A stretch of 64,000 bases of DNA from Erwinia sp039023475 (GTDB lineage Bacteria; Pseudomonadota; Gammaproteobacteria; Enterobacterales; Enterobacteriaceae). The notes under the pieces were generated by a model. The model worked only from the letters and a program-made list of their open reading frames with translations, was not told the DNA's origin and made no database searches. Positions 16,623 to 25,830 of this stretch are shown in pieces. Location of the stretch: NCBI RefSeq assembly GCF_039023475.1, contig NZ_JBCHVB010000001.1:744001-808000 (forward strand), written 5' to 3'. A program made the translations under genes and the position numbers. Position 1 is the first letter of the stretch; every line of letters starts with the position of its first letter.

Positions 16623-17756
16623 ATGCCACAATCCCAACAGCTCTATCAGCGTGAATTATCCGGCGGCACGCTGAGCGTTACCACCGCCTCCGATCTCCCT
16701 CTGGAGACGCTCTTTGACATCGCAGAGCGCAAAAATCCAAAGCGGGCGTTTCTCTTTGTCAGCAAAGTGCTGGGTCGTCATATTCCGGTGAGCCCGTCAA
16801 CGATGCAGGAGACTTACGTGCAGTTGGCGGAGCAGATCCCCGAGGTCCTGCCGGGACCGGTGCTTTTTATCGGCATGGCTGAAACCGCTGTGGGAATGGC
16901 TGCGGGCATTTTCCGTGCAGCACGCCAGCACATTGCGGAACCGGTTTTTATCACCAGCACGCGCCATCCGGTTGATGGCGAACTGCTCTGTGAGTTTAAA
17001 GAAAATCACAGTCATGCCACCGATCACCTGATTTATCAACCGCAGGATCCTCAGTTACGCCAGCGGGCGCTCACTGCACGGACCCTGGTGTTAATCGACG
17101 ACGAAGCCACGACGGGGAATACCTTCATCAACCTGCTGCAGGCGCTACGCAGTGCCGGACTGACGCAGATTGAACGCGTAGTGACCGTGACCCTGACAGA
17201 CTGGAGCGGCGACGCGCTTCAGCAAAACTCTCCGCTGCCGGTTGACATTGTCTCACTGGTCAACGGACGCTGGGCATGGGCGCCGCGCCCAGACGCGCCC
17301 GTCCCGGAAATGCCTTCGGTAAATGTCACCGCGCGAGGCAGCTGGCCGGTGTCACAGCGGCAGGACTGGGGACGCCTGGGAATGGATGAAACGTCATGCA
17401 ATCTCACCACGCCTCCTGTTGACTTCGCCGGGGAGCGGATTCTGGTGCTGGGATCGGGGGAGTTTGTCTGGCAGCCCTTCTTACTGGCAGAGCGACTGGA
17501 GCAAGAAGGTGCAGAAGTGAAGTTCAGTTCCCTGACCCGCTCGCCCATCGCACCGGGGCATGCGATTCAGTCCACCCTCGCCTTCAGCGATAACTACGGC
17601 CTGGGTATTCCTAATTTTGTCTATAACGTTGCCCATCAGCAGTTTGATCGCATAATTATCTGTGTGGAAACCGCGCCAGAATCGGTTTGCCATACTCTGC
17701 TTGAGGCATTACAGCAGTCTGTGGCCCCCCGGGTCGAGGTTATCAGCTATGAATAA
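16623..17756 (+). CDS. Phosphoribosyltransferase with C-terminal TRSP domain
   Basis: 377 residues. The N-terminal part (about 1-225) is a type I PRTase with the PRPP-binding loop VLIDDEATTGNTFINLLQAL. The C-terminal part (about 255-377) is the TRSP domain, with GERILVLGSGEFVWQPFLLA and SLTRSPIAPG. In the Ter-linked operon it is predicted to transfer ribose-5-phosphate onto a base-like acceptor; the substrate is unknown. Its stop overlaps the start of the next gene by 8 bp, supporting coupled translation. Confidence 0.85.
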   Translation: MPQSQQLYQRELSGGTLSVTTASDLPLETLFDIAERKNPKRAFLFVSKVLGRHIPVSPSTMQETYVQLAEQIPEVLPGPVLFIGMAETAVGMAAGIFRAARQHIAEPVFITSTRHPVDGELLCEFKENHSHATDHLIYQPQDPQLRQRALTARTLVLIDDEATTGNTFINLLQALRSAGLTQIERVVTVTLTDWSGDALQQNSPLPVDIVSLVNGRWAWAPRPDAPVPEMPSVNVTARGSWPVSQRQDWGRLGMDETSCNLTTPPVDFAGERILVLGSGEFVWQPFLLAERLEQEGAEVKFSSLTRSPIAPGHAIQSTLAFSDNYGLGIPNFVYNVAHQQFDRIIICVETAPESVCHTLLEALQQSVAPRVEVISYE

Positions 17757-19602
17757 GCCGACGGTACTGTGCGACCTGGATGACACGCTTTTTCAGACTC
17801 GCCGGAAAATGACGGACGAACTGGGTGAAATCCCGGTTCAGGTAGGCGCTTTCGACCGGAGCAACGAGCCCCGCAGCTTTATGAATCAGGAACAGGCGGC
17901 AATGGTGGCGTGGTTATTGCAGACTACGGATTTCATTCCGGTTACCGCCCGCGGCACCGAAGAAACGTCCCGCGTCGCGATTCCCTTCACCTCGTGGAAA
18001 GTGATGACCCACGGCGCCGCGATCGCGCGCCCGGACGGCACGTTAGATCCGGACTGGCAGGACATCATGCTCACGCAGCTGGCGAATGTAAAAGCGCGCC
18101 TGCTTTTCCTGTGTCAGCACTTCAGCGAGCAGCTTGAACGGGAAGGCCTTAACGCGTGGTGCCGGATGAATACCGAGTATGAGGGTGAGCCGATCTATTT
18201 TGTGATGAAGCATCGCGACAGCACGCAGATTGAGGAGCTTTATGCGTTCAACGAACGCATGATGCAAACCCACTCTACGGATGGCTTCTATATCCATCGC
18301 AACGGCAATAATGTCGCCTGGTTACCGGCGTGCGTGCAGAAAGGGCACGCCGTGTTATGGCTGCTCGACAAATTACGCGCAGAACGAGGCGTTTTTCCTG
18401 TACTTGGCCTGGGCGACAGCCTGAGCGATTACCACTTTATGCAGCATTGCACCTGGTTCGGGATGCCTTCACGCAGCCAGTTCGCCAGCGCCATCCATGA
18501 AAACCTGTTTCAGGAGAAACCGATGCGAGACGCAGAACCTTTCCATGGCGCATACCGGGCGACAGATGTGCAGTTTTTACTGAAGCCTGTAGCGCTCGAA
18601 ATGACGCCTGTGGAAGAGAAAGAACGGCTGATCCAGTCAGGCGCACGCCATTATTCGGAGATGCTCAGTCAGGAGCCGGCCCCTACTGCCGAGCACCTCG
18701 ACATATTCTACAGATCGCTTGATGACGGCGCGCCGCGTATGGCACGCGAGGTAGTGATGCTGGCGAAGGGGCTGGCTGCTGAATTTGGCGACAAGCCTGT
18801 GGTGCTGGTCAGCCTTGTCCGGGCAGGCGTACCTCTGGGCGTGATGCTTCAGCGTGCGCTCAGCGATATGGGAATAACATCCTGTCACTACGGCATCAGT
18901 ATTATCCGCGATCGTGGGATCGACGCAGCCGCACTGGCCTGGATTGAACAACGTCATGGGCCGGAGAGTATTGTATTTGTTGATGGCTGGACGGGGAAAG
19001 GCACCATTACCGGCGAGCTGGTTGCCAGCCTCCGCCACCGACAGGGCTATGGCGACACGCCGCGGCTGGTTGTGCTTGCCGATCCAGCAGGGTGCGCATG
19101 GCTGGCTGCCTCAGATGATGACTGGCTTATTCCTTTTGGCATTATGGGCGCGCCCGTCTCCGGTCTGGTTTCCCGCTCGATCTGGGCTGAAAACGGGTTC
19201 CATGGCTGCGTCCTGTGCGATCACCTGAAGGAGTTTGAGTGCAGCCAGCAGCTGGCTGACACCGTGGACGACTGTCGCCGTCATCTTAATAGTGATGAGA
19301 TCCCTGCGGCGATCCCCCTGGCTTCTCAGCAAAATGACCAGCGAGACGCCAGCCTGAAGGTCGTTCAGGCGCTCTGCGAAAAATATCAGGTCAGCAGCAT
19401 TAACCGCATTAAACCCGGCATCGCGGAGGCGACGCGGGCCGTACTGCGTCGTGTTCCTGAGCATATTCTGGTAAGAGATAAAAACGACGCCAACGTTTCG
19501 CTATTAATCCATCTGGCGGCGCAGAAAGGCATCCCGGTGCAGGAGGTCGGTACCGCGATCGGTCAGTACAGCGCAGTGACAATCATCAGGAAGGTGGTGT
19601 GA
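17749..19602 (+). CDS. HAD phosphatase - StiP-type PRTase - PELOTA RNA-binding fusion protein
   Basis: 617 residues with three parts in order. Residues about 1-265 are a HAD phosphatase (motif I CDLDDTLFQT, motif IV GDSLSDYHF). Residues about 290-520 form a StiP-type domain (once annotated cysteine protease, now seen as PRTase-like; LVSLVRAGVPLG and VFVDGWTGKGTITGEL). Residues about 530-617 are a PELOTA/L7Ae-like domain (SSINRIKPGIAEATRAVL...HLAAQKGIPVQEVG). The family context predicts nucleotide-like chemistry plus RNA binding. The start is the ATG overlapping the upstream stop; a longer upstream frame is rejected. Confidence 0.82.
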   Translation: MNKPTVLCDLDDTLFQTRRKMTDELGEIPVQVGAFDRSNEPRSFMNQEQAAMVAWLLQTTDFIPVTARGTEETSRVAIPFTSWKVMTHGAAIARPDGTLDPDWQDIMLTQLANVKARLLFLCQHFSEQLEREGLNAWCRMNTEYEGEPIYFVMKHRDSTQIEELYAFNERMMQTHSTDGFYIHRNGNNVAWLPACVQKGHAVLWLLDKLRAERGVFPVLGLGDSLSDYHFMQHCTWFGMPSRSQFASAIHENLFQEKPMRDAEPFHGAYRATDVQFLLKPVALEMTPVEEKERLIQSGARHYSEMLSQEPAPTAEHLDIFYRSLDDGAPRMAREVVMLAKGLAAEFGDKPVVLVSLVRAGVPLGVMLQRALSDMGITSCHYGISIIRDRGIDAAALAWIEQRHGPESIVFVDGWTGKGTITGELVASLRHRQGYGDTPRLVVLADPAGCAWLAASDDDWLIPFGIMGAPVSGLVSRSIWAENGFHGCVLCDHLKEFECSQQLADTVDDCRRHLNSDEIPAAIPLASQQNDQRDASLKVVQALCEKYQVSSINRIKPGIAEATRAVLRRVPEHILVRDKNDANVSLLIHLAAQKGIPVQEVGTAIGQYSAVTIIRKVV

Positions 19603-19603
19603 T

Positions 19604-20551
19604 ATGAAGCAACCAATTTCACCTTTTATGCTGGGTGGAACGCTCTATATGCCGGCCCTGCGCGATGATATCGCAGAGGTGATTCTGCACGGCAAAATCG
19701 CTGGCTTACGCTCGCTGGTGATCTGCCTGGAGGATGCGGTCACCGATCGCGATGTGCCGCTGGCGCTTCAGAAACTGAGAACGCTGCTCCACGTAATGGC
19801 CGAAGAGAAACGCAACGGCAATGGCGGGGAGTGGCCGCTCGTTTTTATCCGCCCGCGCAACGTGCAGATGGCGCGCGAACTTATCGCCGCCGATGACCTT
19901 TCGGCCATCGATGGATTTGTGCTGGCCAAGTTTACCCAGGCGAGCCTTGACGAGTGGTGGCAGGTGCTGAGCCCTACCAGCCTGCTACTTATGCCGACGC
20001 TGGAAACCAGTGAGGTTTATGACGTCAGAATGATGACCGAACTGGCCGAAACGCTGGTGGCGCATCCCTGCCGCGATCGCATCCTCGCATTAAGGATCGG
20101 CGGGAACGATTTGATGAGCGTGATCGGTATGCGCCGCCCGCGCAGTATGACGCTCTACGATGGTCCTCTGGGGTACGTGATTAAAATGCTGGTCTCCGTC
20201 TTCAGCCCGAGAGGTTTTTATCTTACCGCGCCCGTTTGTGAACTGATTGATAACCCGGCCATCCTGAAAAGGGAGCTGGAGCTGGATGTGGCACACGGGC
20301 TGGTGGGTAAAACGGCGATCCATCCCGGGCAGCTGGATGATATTTATCATGCGCTTAGGGTGGAACCTGATGATTATGAAGATGCCATACACATTCTCTC
20401 ATCCGTTAAGGCTGTATTTAAGTTGCAGGGTGCAATGTGTGAGCCCGCAACGCACAGCATGTGGGCCGCAGCGATCCTTGAACGCGCGAAATATATGGGT
20501 GTAAGAACGACAACCGACATGGATAACGTTCTCATTGTTGCACGGCAATAG
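19604..20551 (+). CDS. HpcH/HpaI (CitE-like) aldolase/lyase of the Ter-linked operon
   Basis: 315 residues of the CitE/HpcH TIM-barrel family. Visible are the acidic metal ligand segment CLEDAV, the LVFIRPRN strand with its substrate-binding arginine, LMPTLETSEVYD, the LRIGGNDLM strand and KTAIHPGQLDDI near the C-terminus. These enzymes cleave or form C-C bonds of acyl-type substrates with Mg2+. Its place in the operon (2 bp after the fusion gene) suggests it supplies or modifies an acid building block for the predicted metabolite (inference). Confidence 0.85.
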   Translation: MKQPISPFMLGGTLYMPALRDDIAEVILHGKIAGLRSLVICLEDAVTDRDVPLALQKLRTLLHVMAEEKRNGNGGEWPLVFIRPRNVQMARELIAADDLSAIDGFVLAKFTQASLDEWWQVLSPTSLLLMPTLETSEVYDVRMMTELAETLVAHPCRDRILALRIGGNDLMSVIGMRRPRSMTLYDGPLGYVIKMLVSVFSPRGFYLTAPVCELIDNPAILKRELELDVAHGLVGKTAIHPGQLDDIYHALRVEPDDYEDAIHILSSVKAVFKLQGAMCEPATHSMWAAAILERAKYMGVRTTTDMDNVLIVARQ

Positions 20552-20581
20552 CGGCTTCTGTTCTTCTGGTGGTGTGGGTAT

Positions 20582-21058
20582 ATGTTACTGAATAGTAAGC
20601 AAACACGGCAGTTCACGCTGGCCGTGATGTTAAGCCCGGGCAAGCCGGTGGGCAAAGAGAAAATGATTACCGGGTTACAGTGTTCGGACCCCACTCTTAC
20701 GCGCGATCTGAAGGAGTTGCGGGAAACGTACTCAGTCGAAATTCGCTATACCAAAGCGAATCACAGCTTCACCATGACGGACAAAGGATCGCTGACCCCG
20801 AAGGTAATCCGCAGAATGCGCGATGCCCTGACGGCGCAGCAGAATATCGGCGATCAGGCGGCGGCGCATGGCAGCATGGTTTTTCTGGATAAGGAAAAGA
20901 AAAAAGCGGTTTCTCTTTCTCTCAGAATGTCGGTGATCCGAAAAATCGACCGCATGGCTTACCGGTTAGATCTTAACCGCAGCGAGGCCGTTGAGAAACT
21001 CGTCGACGCCTGCATCGCCGATTTTATGAATAAACAGCACGATCGGGCAGGTGATTAA
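20582..21058 (+). CDS. terW: TerW, DNA-binding regulator of the ter genes
   Basis: 158 residues. The N-terminal half is a winged-helix-type HTH (GKEKMITGLQCSDPTLTRDLKELRETY). The C-terminal part (SLSLRMSVIRKIDRMAYRLDLNRSEAVEKLV) looks like a ribbon-helix-helix/CopG-like segment, a two-part layout typical of TerW. TerW of plasmid ter loci binds the ter promoter region. Here it is the last gene of the operon divergent from terZ, so it could control both promoters through the palindromes between them (inference). Confidence 0.85.
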   Translation: MLLNSKQTRQFTLAVMLSPGKPVGKEKMITGLQCSDPTLTRDLKELRETYSVEIRYTKANHSFTMTDKGSLTPKVIRRMRDALTAQQNIGDQAAAHGSMVFLDKEKKKAVSLSLRMSVIRKIDRMAYRLDLNRSEAVEKLVDACIADFMNKQHDRAGD

Positions 21059-21073
21059 GCCTGCCGGCCACCC

Positions 21074-21097
21074 TGCCATTCCCGCCCGGGAAAGGCA
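21074..21097 (+). terminator. Hairpin after terW (possible terminator)
   Basis: TGCCATTCCCG and CGGGAAAGGCA form an 11-bp stem with one mismatch and a 2-nt centre. There is no U-tract, so it is a weak call. It lies between terW and the convergent lacI-type gene. Confidence 0.35.
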
Positions 21098-21214
21098 ATG
21101 GTGCCAGCGCTCACTGCGCATAACCTCAGCTGGCTAAGCCCCCCTCTCCGTAAACCTCAGGCGCAGCGCCGCTGTCAGCCTGGCCGTCACTGCCGTTCAG
21201 AGTTCAGCAAAGAC

Positions 21215-22168
21215 CTAGCGCTTGCGCATATCCGGAATAATCAAATCGCCGCGCAGCACAGAAGCACCCAGCATATGCTGGGTTTTTTCAGTCAGCCAGC
21301 TGACGATCTGTGACGCCATGACATCCATAGAGTATTCAATCGCCGGAATGGTGGGAACACCGGGCAGATCGAGCGAGCCTGCCAGGCTGAAGACCATGAT
21401 GTCGCCAGGTACGGTCTTATTGAATGCCTGCAGCTGAGAAATGGCGTTTTGCGCCTCCTGCTCGTTTGCCACCAGCAGCGCGTTAAAATTCACCGTGCTG
21501 GCATTGTTCAGCAAAACCTGCAGCGCCACGGATGTTGAGAGTGAATCCATAAAGACGAGATTACGATTAAAAGGCAGGAAGTTATTTTCCAGCGCGAGCT
21601 TATAGCCCAACAGCACCCGGTCGGCAGCCCCGGCGGTGTCCGGATGAATCAGGGCGATTTGCCTTTTCCCGTTGTTAATCAGGAAATTACAGGCAGTCTC
21701 AGCAGCAAAAGCGTGATCGTACTGGATACTGTTGGGCGATTCCGTTTCCGTGCAGTTGATCAGGATAACGTTGTCATCCTCAATATTCAGCGGAAACCGG
21801 GCGCCAATGATCAATACGTCATCACAGAGTCCACAGTTCAGCTCATCGAGCGCATTCATAATCTCCGCTTTCGTGTGGGCGAAGCGTAGTAACAGATGCT
21901 TTTGATGCTGGCTCAGCTGCTTTTCCAGCGCATAGAGATAGGCGGTGGTCTGGTTAACGTTCTCCTGCGCGCAGATAACGCCGATACAGTTGGTTGACTG
22001 ACTGTAAAGAGATTGCGCGATAACGTTAGGCCGGTATTTCAGCTCCTCAGCGGCTTTTAATACGGCAAGACGGCTGGCTTCCTTCACGCCGCGTGAACCA
22101 CTCAACACCCGCGACACCGTGGCCTTGGAAACGCCAGCCAGACGCGATACATCGTTGATTGTCGCCAT
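21215..22168 (-). CDS. LacI-family regulator of the adjacent beta-glucoside PTS operon
   Basis: 317 residues. The N-terminal HTH starts MATINDVSRLAGVSKATVSRVL, followed by the hinge (KYRPNVIAQSL) and a periplasmic-binding-protein-like sensor domain. The ATG at 22168 is chosen because it gives the canonical LacI N-terminus and has a GGAG ribosome site; the upstream extension is rejected. It is divergent from the cellobiose-type PTS operon, and two palindromic operators lie in the shared region. It is probably a repressor released by a phosphorylated beta-glucoside (inference). Confidence 0.88.
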   Translation of the reverse strand: MATINDVSRLAGVSKATVSRVLSGSRGVKEASRLAVLKAAEELKYRPNVIAQSLYSQSTNCIGVICAQENVNQTTAYLYALEKQLSQHQKHLLLRFAHTKAEIMNALDELNCGLCDDVLIIGARFPLNIEDDNVILINCTETESPNSIQYDHAFAAETACNFLINNGKRQIALIHPDTAGAADRVLLGYKLALENNFLPFNRNLVFMDSLSTSVALQVLLNNASTVNFNALLVANEQEAQNAISQLQAFNKTVPGDIMVFSLAGSLDLPGVPTIPAIEYSMDVMASQIVSWLTEKTQHMLGASVLRGDLIIPDMRKR

Positions 22169-22259
22169 CTTTTTCTCCGTAACCCCTGAGTAAAGTCTGA
22201 AAATTAACACCGCATTCAGCGCGCATATTCCTGCACGAAGTATAGCCATTTCCCTCAGT

Positions 22260-22280
22260 CATGGAAACTTATTTTCCATG
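22260..22280. promoter_or_regulatory. LacI-type operator 1
   Basis: CATGGAAA-CTTAT-TTTCCATG: perfect 8-bp arms with a 5-nt centre. The arms share ATGGAAA/TTTCCAT with operator 2. It is near the regulator gene and suggests autoregulation or looping. Confidence 0.65.
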
Positions 22281-22355
22281 TGGACGCTCATACTGTCCAT
22301 AACCGCCAGAATTATGTGACCTCTCTCTAAGAAAAACAGCCATTCAGAGGTAGAT

Positions 22356-22371
22356 ATTGATAGCTATCACA
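22356..22371 (+). promoter_or_regulatory. Possible CRP site upstream of PTS operon
   Basis: ATTGA-TAGCTA-TCACA matches the CRP consensus TGTGA-N6-TCACA at 8 of 10 fixed positions. It is placed just upstream of operator 2 and would fit catabolite control of a sugar operon. Confidence 0.45.
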
Positions 22372-22386
22372 CTTCTTTACACTCTT

Positions 22387-22406
22387 TATGGAAACCGGTT
22401 TCCATA
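22387..22406. promoter_or_regulatory. LacI-type operator 2, perfect 20-bp palindrome
   Basis: TATGGAAACCGGTTTCCATA is a perfect palindrome with the CCGG centre typical of LacI/GalR operators. A -10-like TATGAT (22405-22410) overlaps its right end, so repressor binding would block the promoter. Confidence 0.8.
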
Positions 22407-22458
22407 TGATATCCAATCGCCGTTACACAAAGTCGTTACGTTCTGAGGATGGCAGTCG

Positions 22459-22773
22459 ATGTTTAAAATTATGTTGTGTTGTTCGGCGGGAATGTCTACC
22501 AGCATGCTGGTACGGAAAATGAAAGAAGTGGCTGAGGAGCGCGGTCAGCCGGTGGAAATTGAGGCTTATGGGATTGCCGAATTTGACGAGCAGTTTCCCC
22601 GCTATCAGGTCGTCCTGCTCGGACCCCAGGTGAAGTACATGCTGAAAACCCTGTCAGAAAAAGCGGCACCACAGGGCATTCCCGTGCAGCCCATCGATAT
22701 GATGGACTACGGCATGCAACGCGGTGACAAGGTTCTGGACTACGCTCTGTCGCTGATCAACGCGACTAACTAA
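22459..22773 (+). CDS. PTS beta-glucoside (cellobiose-type) EIIB
   Basis: 104 residues, EIIB of the Lac/cellobiose family. The phospho-accepting Cys8 lies in MLCCSAGMSTSMLV, followed by a Rossmann-like fold. It receives phosphate from the EIIA encoded three genes on and passes it to sugar entering through EIIC. It is the first gene of the operon under the palindromic operator, with GAGGATGG as ribosome site. Confidence 0.9.
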   Translation: MFKIMLCCSAGMSTSMLVRKMKEVAEERGQPVEIEAYGIAEFDEQFPRYQVVLLGPQVKYMLKTLSEKAAPQGIPVQPIDMMDYGMQRGDKVLDYALSLINATN

Positions 22774-22785
22774 AAAGGTGCGCTT

Positions 22786-24114
22786 ATGAGTACGTTATAT
22801 CAGTCTATGATTGCGGTCATCGAGCAATCGATTACGCCGCTGGCCGGACGTCTCGGGCAACAGAAATATGTTATCGCCATCAGGGATGGGTTTACCGCCG
22901 CCCTGCCCTTTATGATCATCGGCTCCTTTATGCTGGTGTTCATCTTTCCCCCTTTTGCTGAAACCACGACCAACGGCTTTGCCCGCGCCTGGCTGGATTT
23001 TTCCACCACCTATCGCGAACAGCTGATGCTGCCTTTCAATCTGAGCATGGGCGTGATGACCTTTTTTATCTCTGTCGGCGTTGGTGCCAGCCTGGGCCGC
23101 CAGTTTTCACTCGATCCTGTGATGTCCGGCCTGCTGGCGTTTATGGCGTTTCTGCTGGTTGCGGCGCCCTATGCCGACAACACGATCTCCACGCAATATC
23201 TTTCCGGTCAGGGGATCTTCACGGCCCTGATTACCGCCATCTACTCAACGCGCGTCTATGCGTGGCTGAAGCAAAACAATATTACTATCCGCCTGCCTAA
23301 AGAAGTTCCGACAGGCGTTGCCCGTTCCTTTGAAATCCTGATCCCTGTAATGGTGATTATGGCCACGCTGCATCCGCTTAACTTATTTATTGAAGCGCAG
23401 ACCGGCATGATCATTCCCCAGGCGATTATGCACCTGCTGGAGCCGCTGGTGTCGGCATCCGACTCCCTGCCTGCCATTCTGCTCTCGGTACTGCTGTGTC
23501 AGATATTCTGGTTTGCCGGTATCCATGGGGCATTGATCGTGACCGGCATCATGAATCCGTTCTGGATGGCCAATCTGTCGGCTAATCAGGCGGCACTGGC
23601 GGCTGGAAACGTCCTTCCTCACATTTATCTGCAGGGTTTCTGGGATCACTATCTGCTTATCGGTGGCGTGGGTTCAACGCTGCCGCTGGCCTTCCTGCTA
23701 CTGCGTAGCCGCCTCACCCATCTGCGCACCATTGGTAAGTTAGGCATCGTGCCCAGTTTCTTTAACATCAATGAACCTATCCTGTTTGGCGCGCCAATAA
23801 TCATGAACCCGATGCTGTTTATCCCGTTCGTCTGCGTACCAATGGTCAACGCCGTGCTCGCCTACACCGCAACCAAACTGGGTTGGCTGGCACAGGTTGT
23901 TTCCCTCACGCCATGGACCACGCCAGCACCTTTAGGCGCGTCGTGGGCGGCCAACTGGGCGATAAGCCCGCTGGTGATGTGTCTGGTTTGTATGGCGATG
24001 TCGGCGCTGATGTACCTGCCGTTCCTGCGCGCCTATGAACGTTCAGTGCTGAAAACCGAAGAGGAAAAAGCGCAAAGCAGCATGCCGCAGGCTGAAACCG
24101 TCGGCAGTAACTGA
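22786..24114 (+). CDS. PTS beta-glucoside (cellobiose/lichenan-type) EIIC permease
   Basis: 442 residues with about ten hydrophobic helices. The family segments AFMIIGSFML-like (AALPFMIIGSFMLVF), FWFAGIHGALI and FNINEPILFGAPIIMNP, including the conserved NEPILFG sugar-binding motif, are present. It imports and, with EIIB, phosphorylates a beta-linked disaccharide or aryl-beta-glucoside at the inner membrane. It is 12 bp after EIIB; the stop is followed at once by the GH1 gene leader. Confidence 0.9.
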   Translation: MSTLYQSMIAVIEQSITPLAGRLGQQKYVIAIRDGFTAALPFMIIGSFMLVFIFPPFAETTTNGFARAWLDFSTTYREQLMLPFNLSMGVMTFFISVGVGASLGRQFSLDPVMSGLLAFMAFLLVAAPYADNTISTQYLSGQGIFTALITAIYSTRVYAWLKQNNITIRLPKEVPTGVARSFEILIPVMVIMATLHPLNLFIEAQTGMIIPQAIMHLLEPLVSASDSLPAILLSVLLCQIFWFAGIHGALIVTGIMNPFWMANLSANQAALAAGNVLPHIYLQGFWDHYLLIGGVGSTLPLAFLLLRSRLTHLRTIGKLGIVPSFFNINEPILFGAPIIMNPMLFIPFVCVPMVNAVLAYTATKLGWLAQVVSLTPWTTPAPLGASWAANWAISPLVMCLVCMAMSALMYLPFLRAYERSVLKTEEEKAQSSMPQAETVGSN

Positions 24115-24134
24115 TGACTCCGGAGATAAGAACG

Positions 24135-25535
24135 ATGAAATACAGCTTTCCTGAAAATTTCTGGTGGGGCAGCGCCAGCTCCGCATTACAGACCGAGGGT
24201 GAAAGCCTGGGCGGCGGAAAGAGCGCCACCACCTGGGATATCTGGTACGCCCAACAGCCCTGGCGCTTTCATCAGCAGATCGGGCCGGCGCAGACCTCCG
24301 GGTTTTATCAGCACTGGCGTGAGGATATCGCGCTGCTGAAAAAGCTGAACCACAACAGTTTTCGCACCTCGCTCAGCTGGTCGCGTCTGATTCCGGACGG
24401 CAGCGGTGAAGTTAATCCTGAAGCGGTGACCTTTTACAACAACGTCATTGATGAACTGCTGGCGCAGGGCGTGACGCCATTTATCACTCTGTTTCACTTT
24501 GATATGCCGATGGCAATGCAGGAAAAAGGCGGCTGGGAAAACCGGGAAGTTGTTACCGCGTTCCGCCGCTATGCCGAGGTCTGTTTTGCGCTTTTTGGCG
24601 ATCGGGTATCGCACTGGTTCACGTTCAATGAGCCCATTGTGCCGGTTGAAGGCGGCTATCTCTATGATTTTCATTACCCGAACGTCGTTGACTTCAAGCG
24701 GGCGGCGACGGTGGCTTATCACACGGTGCTGGCGCACGCTTCCGCCGTGCAGGCCTTCCGCACCGGGGATTATCAGGGTGAAATCGGCATCGTTCTTAAC
24801 CTGACGCCATCCTACCCGCGCTCGCAGCAGCCGGCAGATCTTGCCGCCGCCCATCATGCCGATCTGCTGTTTAACCGCAGCTTCCTCGATCCGGTTTTAC
24901 GTGGCGAATACCCGCAGGATCTGGTTGCCCTGCTGGAAAGCCACGAGCAGCTTCCCGAATGCCTTCCCGGCGATGCGGCACTGATCGCCGAAGGGAAAAT
25001 CGACCTGCTGGGCGTTAACTATTACCAGCCGCGCCGGGTGAAATGTCGCGACAGTGCCGTGAATCCTGAATCGCCCTTTATGCCCGAATGGTTTTTTCAA
25101 AACTACGAGATGCCGGGCCGCAAAATGAATCCTTATCGCGGCTGGGAAATCTACGAGCCGGGTATTTATGACATTCTCACCAACTTACGGGAAAATTACG
25201 GCAACCCCCGCTGCTTTATTTCTGAAAATGGTATGGGCGTGGAAAATGAACAGCGGTTTGTTCAGGTCGGGAAAATAGAGGATGACTACCGCATCGAATT
25301 TGTTTCTGAACACCTGAAGTGGCTGCATAAAGGCCTCAGTGAGGGATGTAACTGCCTGGGTTATCACATGTGGACATTTATTGATAACTGGTCATGGTGC
25401 AACGGTTATAAAAATCGCTATGGCTTCGTTCAGCTTGATTTAGTCAGCCAGCAGCGCATCGTTAAAAAAAGCGGTGAATGGTTTGCCGCAGCATCGGTGA
25501 ATAACGGATTTGATGAGGTAAAAAATCATGATTGA
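24135..25535 (+). CDS. 6-phospho-beta-glucosidase, glycoside hydrolase family 1
   Basis: 466 residues. The acid/base glutamate is in HWFTFNEPIV and the nucleophile in CFISENGMGVEN, as in GH1. It starts MKYSFPENFWWGSASSALQTEG. A second ATG seven codons upstream overlaps the EIIC stop, but this one has a GGAGATAAG ribosome site and the family N-terminus. Its place in a PTS operon implies hydrolysis of the 6-phosphorylated beta-glucoside in the cytoplasm. Sugar specificity (cellobiose, gentiobiose or plant aryl-glucosides) cannot be read from sequence. It overlaps the EIIA gene by 8 bp. Confidence 0.92.
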   Translation: MKYSFPENFWWGSASSALQTEGESLGGGKSATTWDIWYAQQPWRFHQQIGPAQTSGFYQHWREDIALLKKLNHNSFRTSLSWSRLIPDGSGEVNPEAVTFYNNVIDELLAQGVTPFITLFHFDMPMAMQEKGGWENREVVTAFRRYAEVCFALFGDRVSHWFTFNEPIVPVEGGYLYDFHYPNVVDFKRAATVAYHTVLAHASAVQAFRTGDYQGEIGIVLNLTPSYPRSQQPADLAAAHHADLLFNRSFLDPVLRGEYPQDLVALLESHEQLPECLPGDAALIAEGKIDLLGVNYYQPRRVKCRDSAVNPESPFMPEWFFQNYEMPGRKMNPYRGWEIYEPGIYDILTNLRENYGNPRCFISENGMGVENEQRFVQVGKIEDDYRIEFVSEHLKWLHKGLSEGCNCLGYHMWTFIDNWSWCNGYKNRYGFVQLDLVSQQRIVKKSGEWFAAASVNNGFDEVKNHD

Positions 25536-25830
25536 TTTAGAAGAAGCCGTGATGGAGATCATCGTGAACGCCGGACAGTCGAGAAGCCTCTGCTTCGAAG
25601 CGTTACAGGCAGCCCGTGACGGCAGTATCGACCGCGCCAAAAGCCTGCTGGTCGAAGCCGACGGGTTTGCCCGCCAGGCGCACAAGATGCAGACAAAACT
25701 GATAGAACAGGACGCCGGCGAAGGGAGGCAGCCTATGACGTTAATTATGGTACATGCTCAGGATCATTTAATGACGTCCATGCTGGCGAGAGAATTATCT
25801 GAAGAGATAATTCATCTTTACCAGAGATAA
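25528..25830 (+). CDS. PTS Lac/cellobiose-family EIIA
   Basis: 100 residues, a three-helix EIIA of the Lac family. The phosphorylatable His lies in VHAQDHLMTSMLAREL. The conserved NAGQSRSLCFEALQAARDG helix is present. It transfers phosphate from HPr to the EIIB encoded first in the operon. It overlaps the GH1 gene by 8 bp. Confidence 0.92.
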   Translation: MIDLEEAVMEIIVNAGQSRSLCFEALQAARDGSIDRAKSLLVEADGFARQAHKMQTKLIEQDAGEGRQPMTLIMVHAQDHLMTSMLARELSEEIIHLYQR

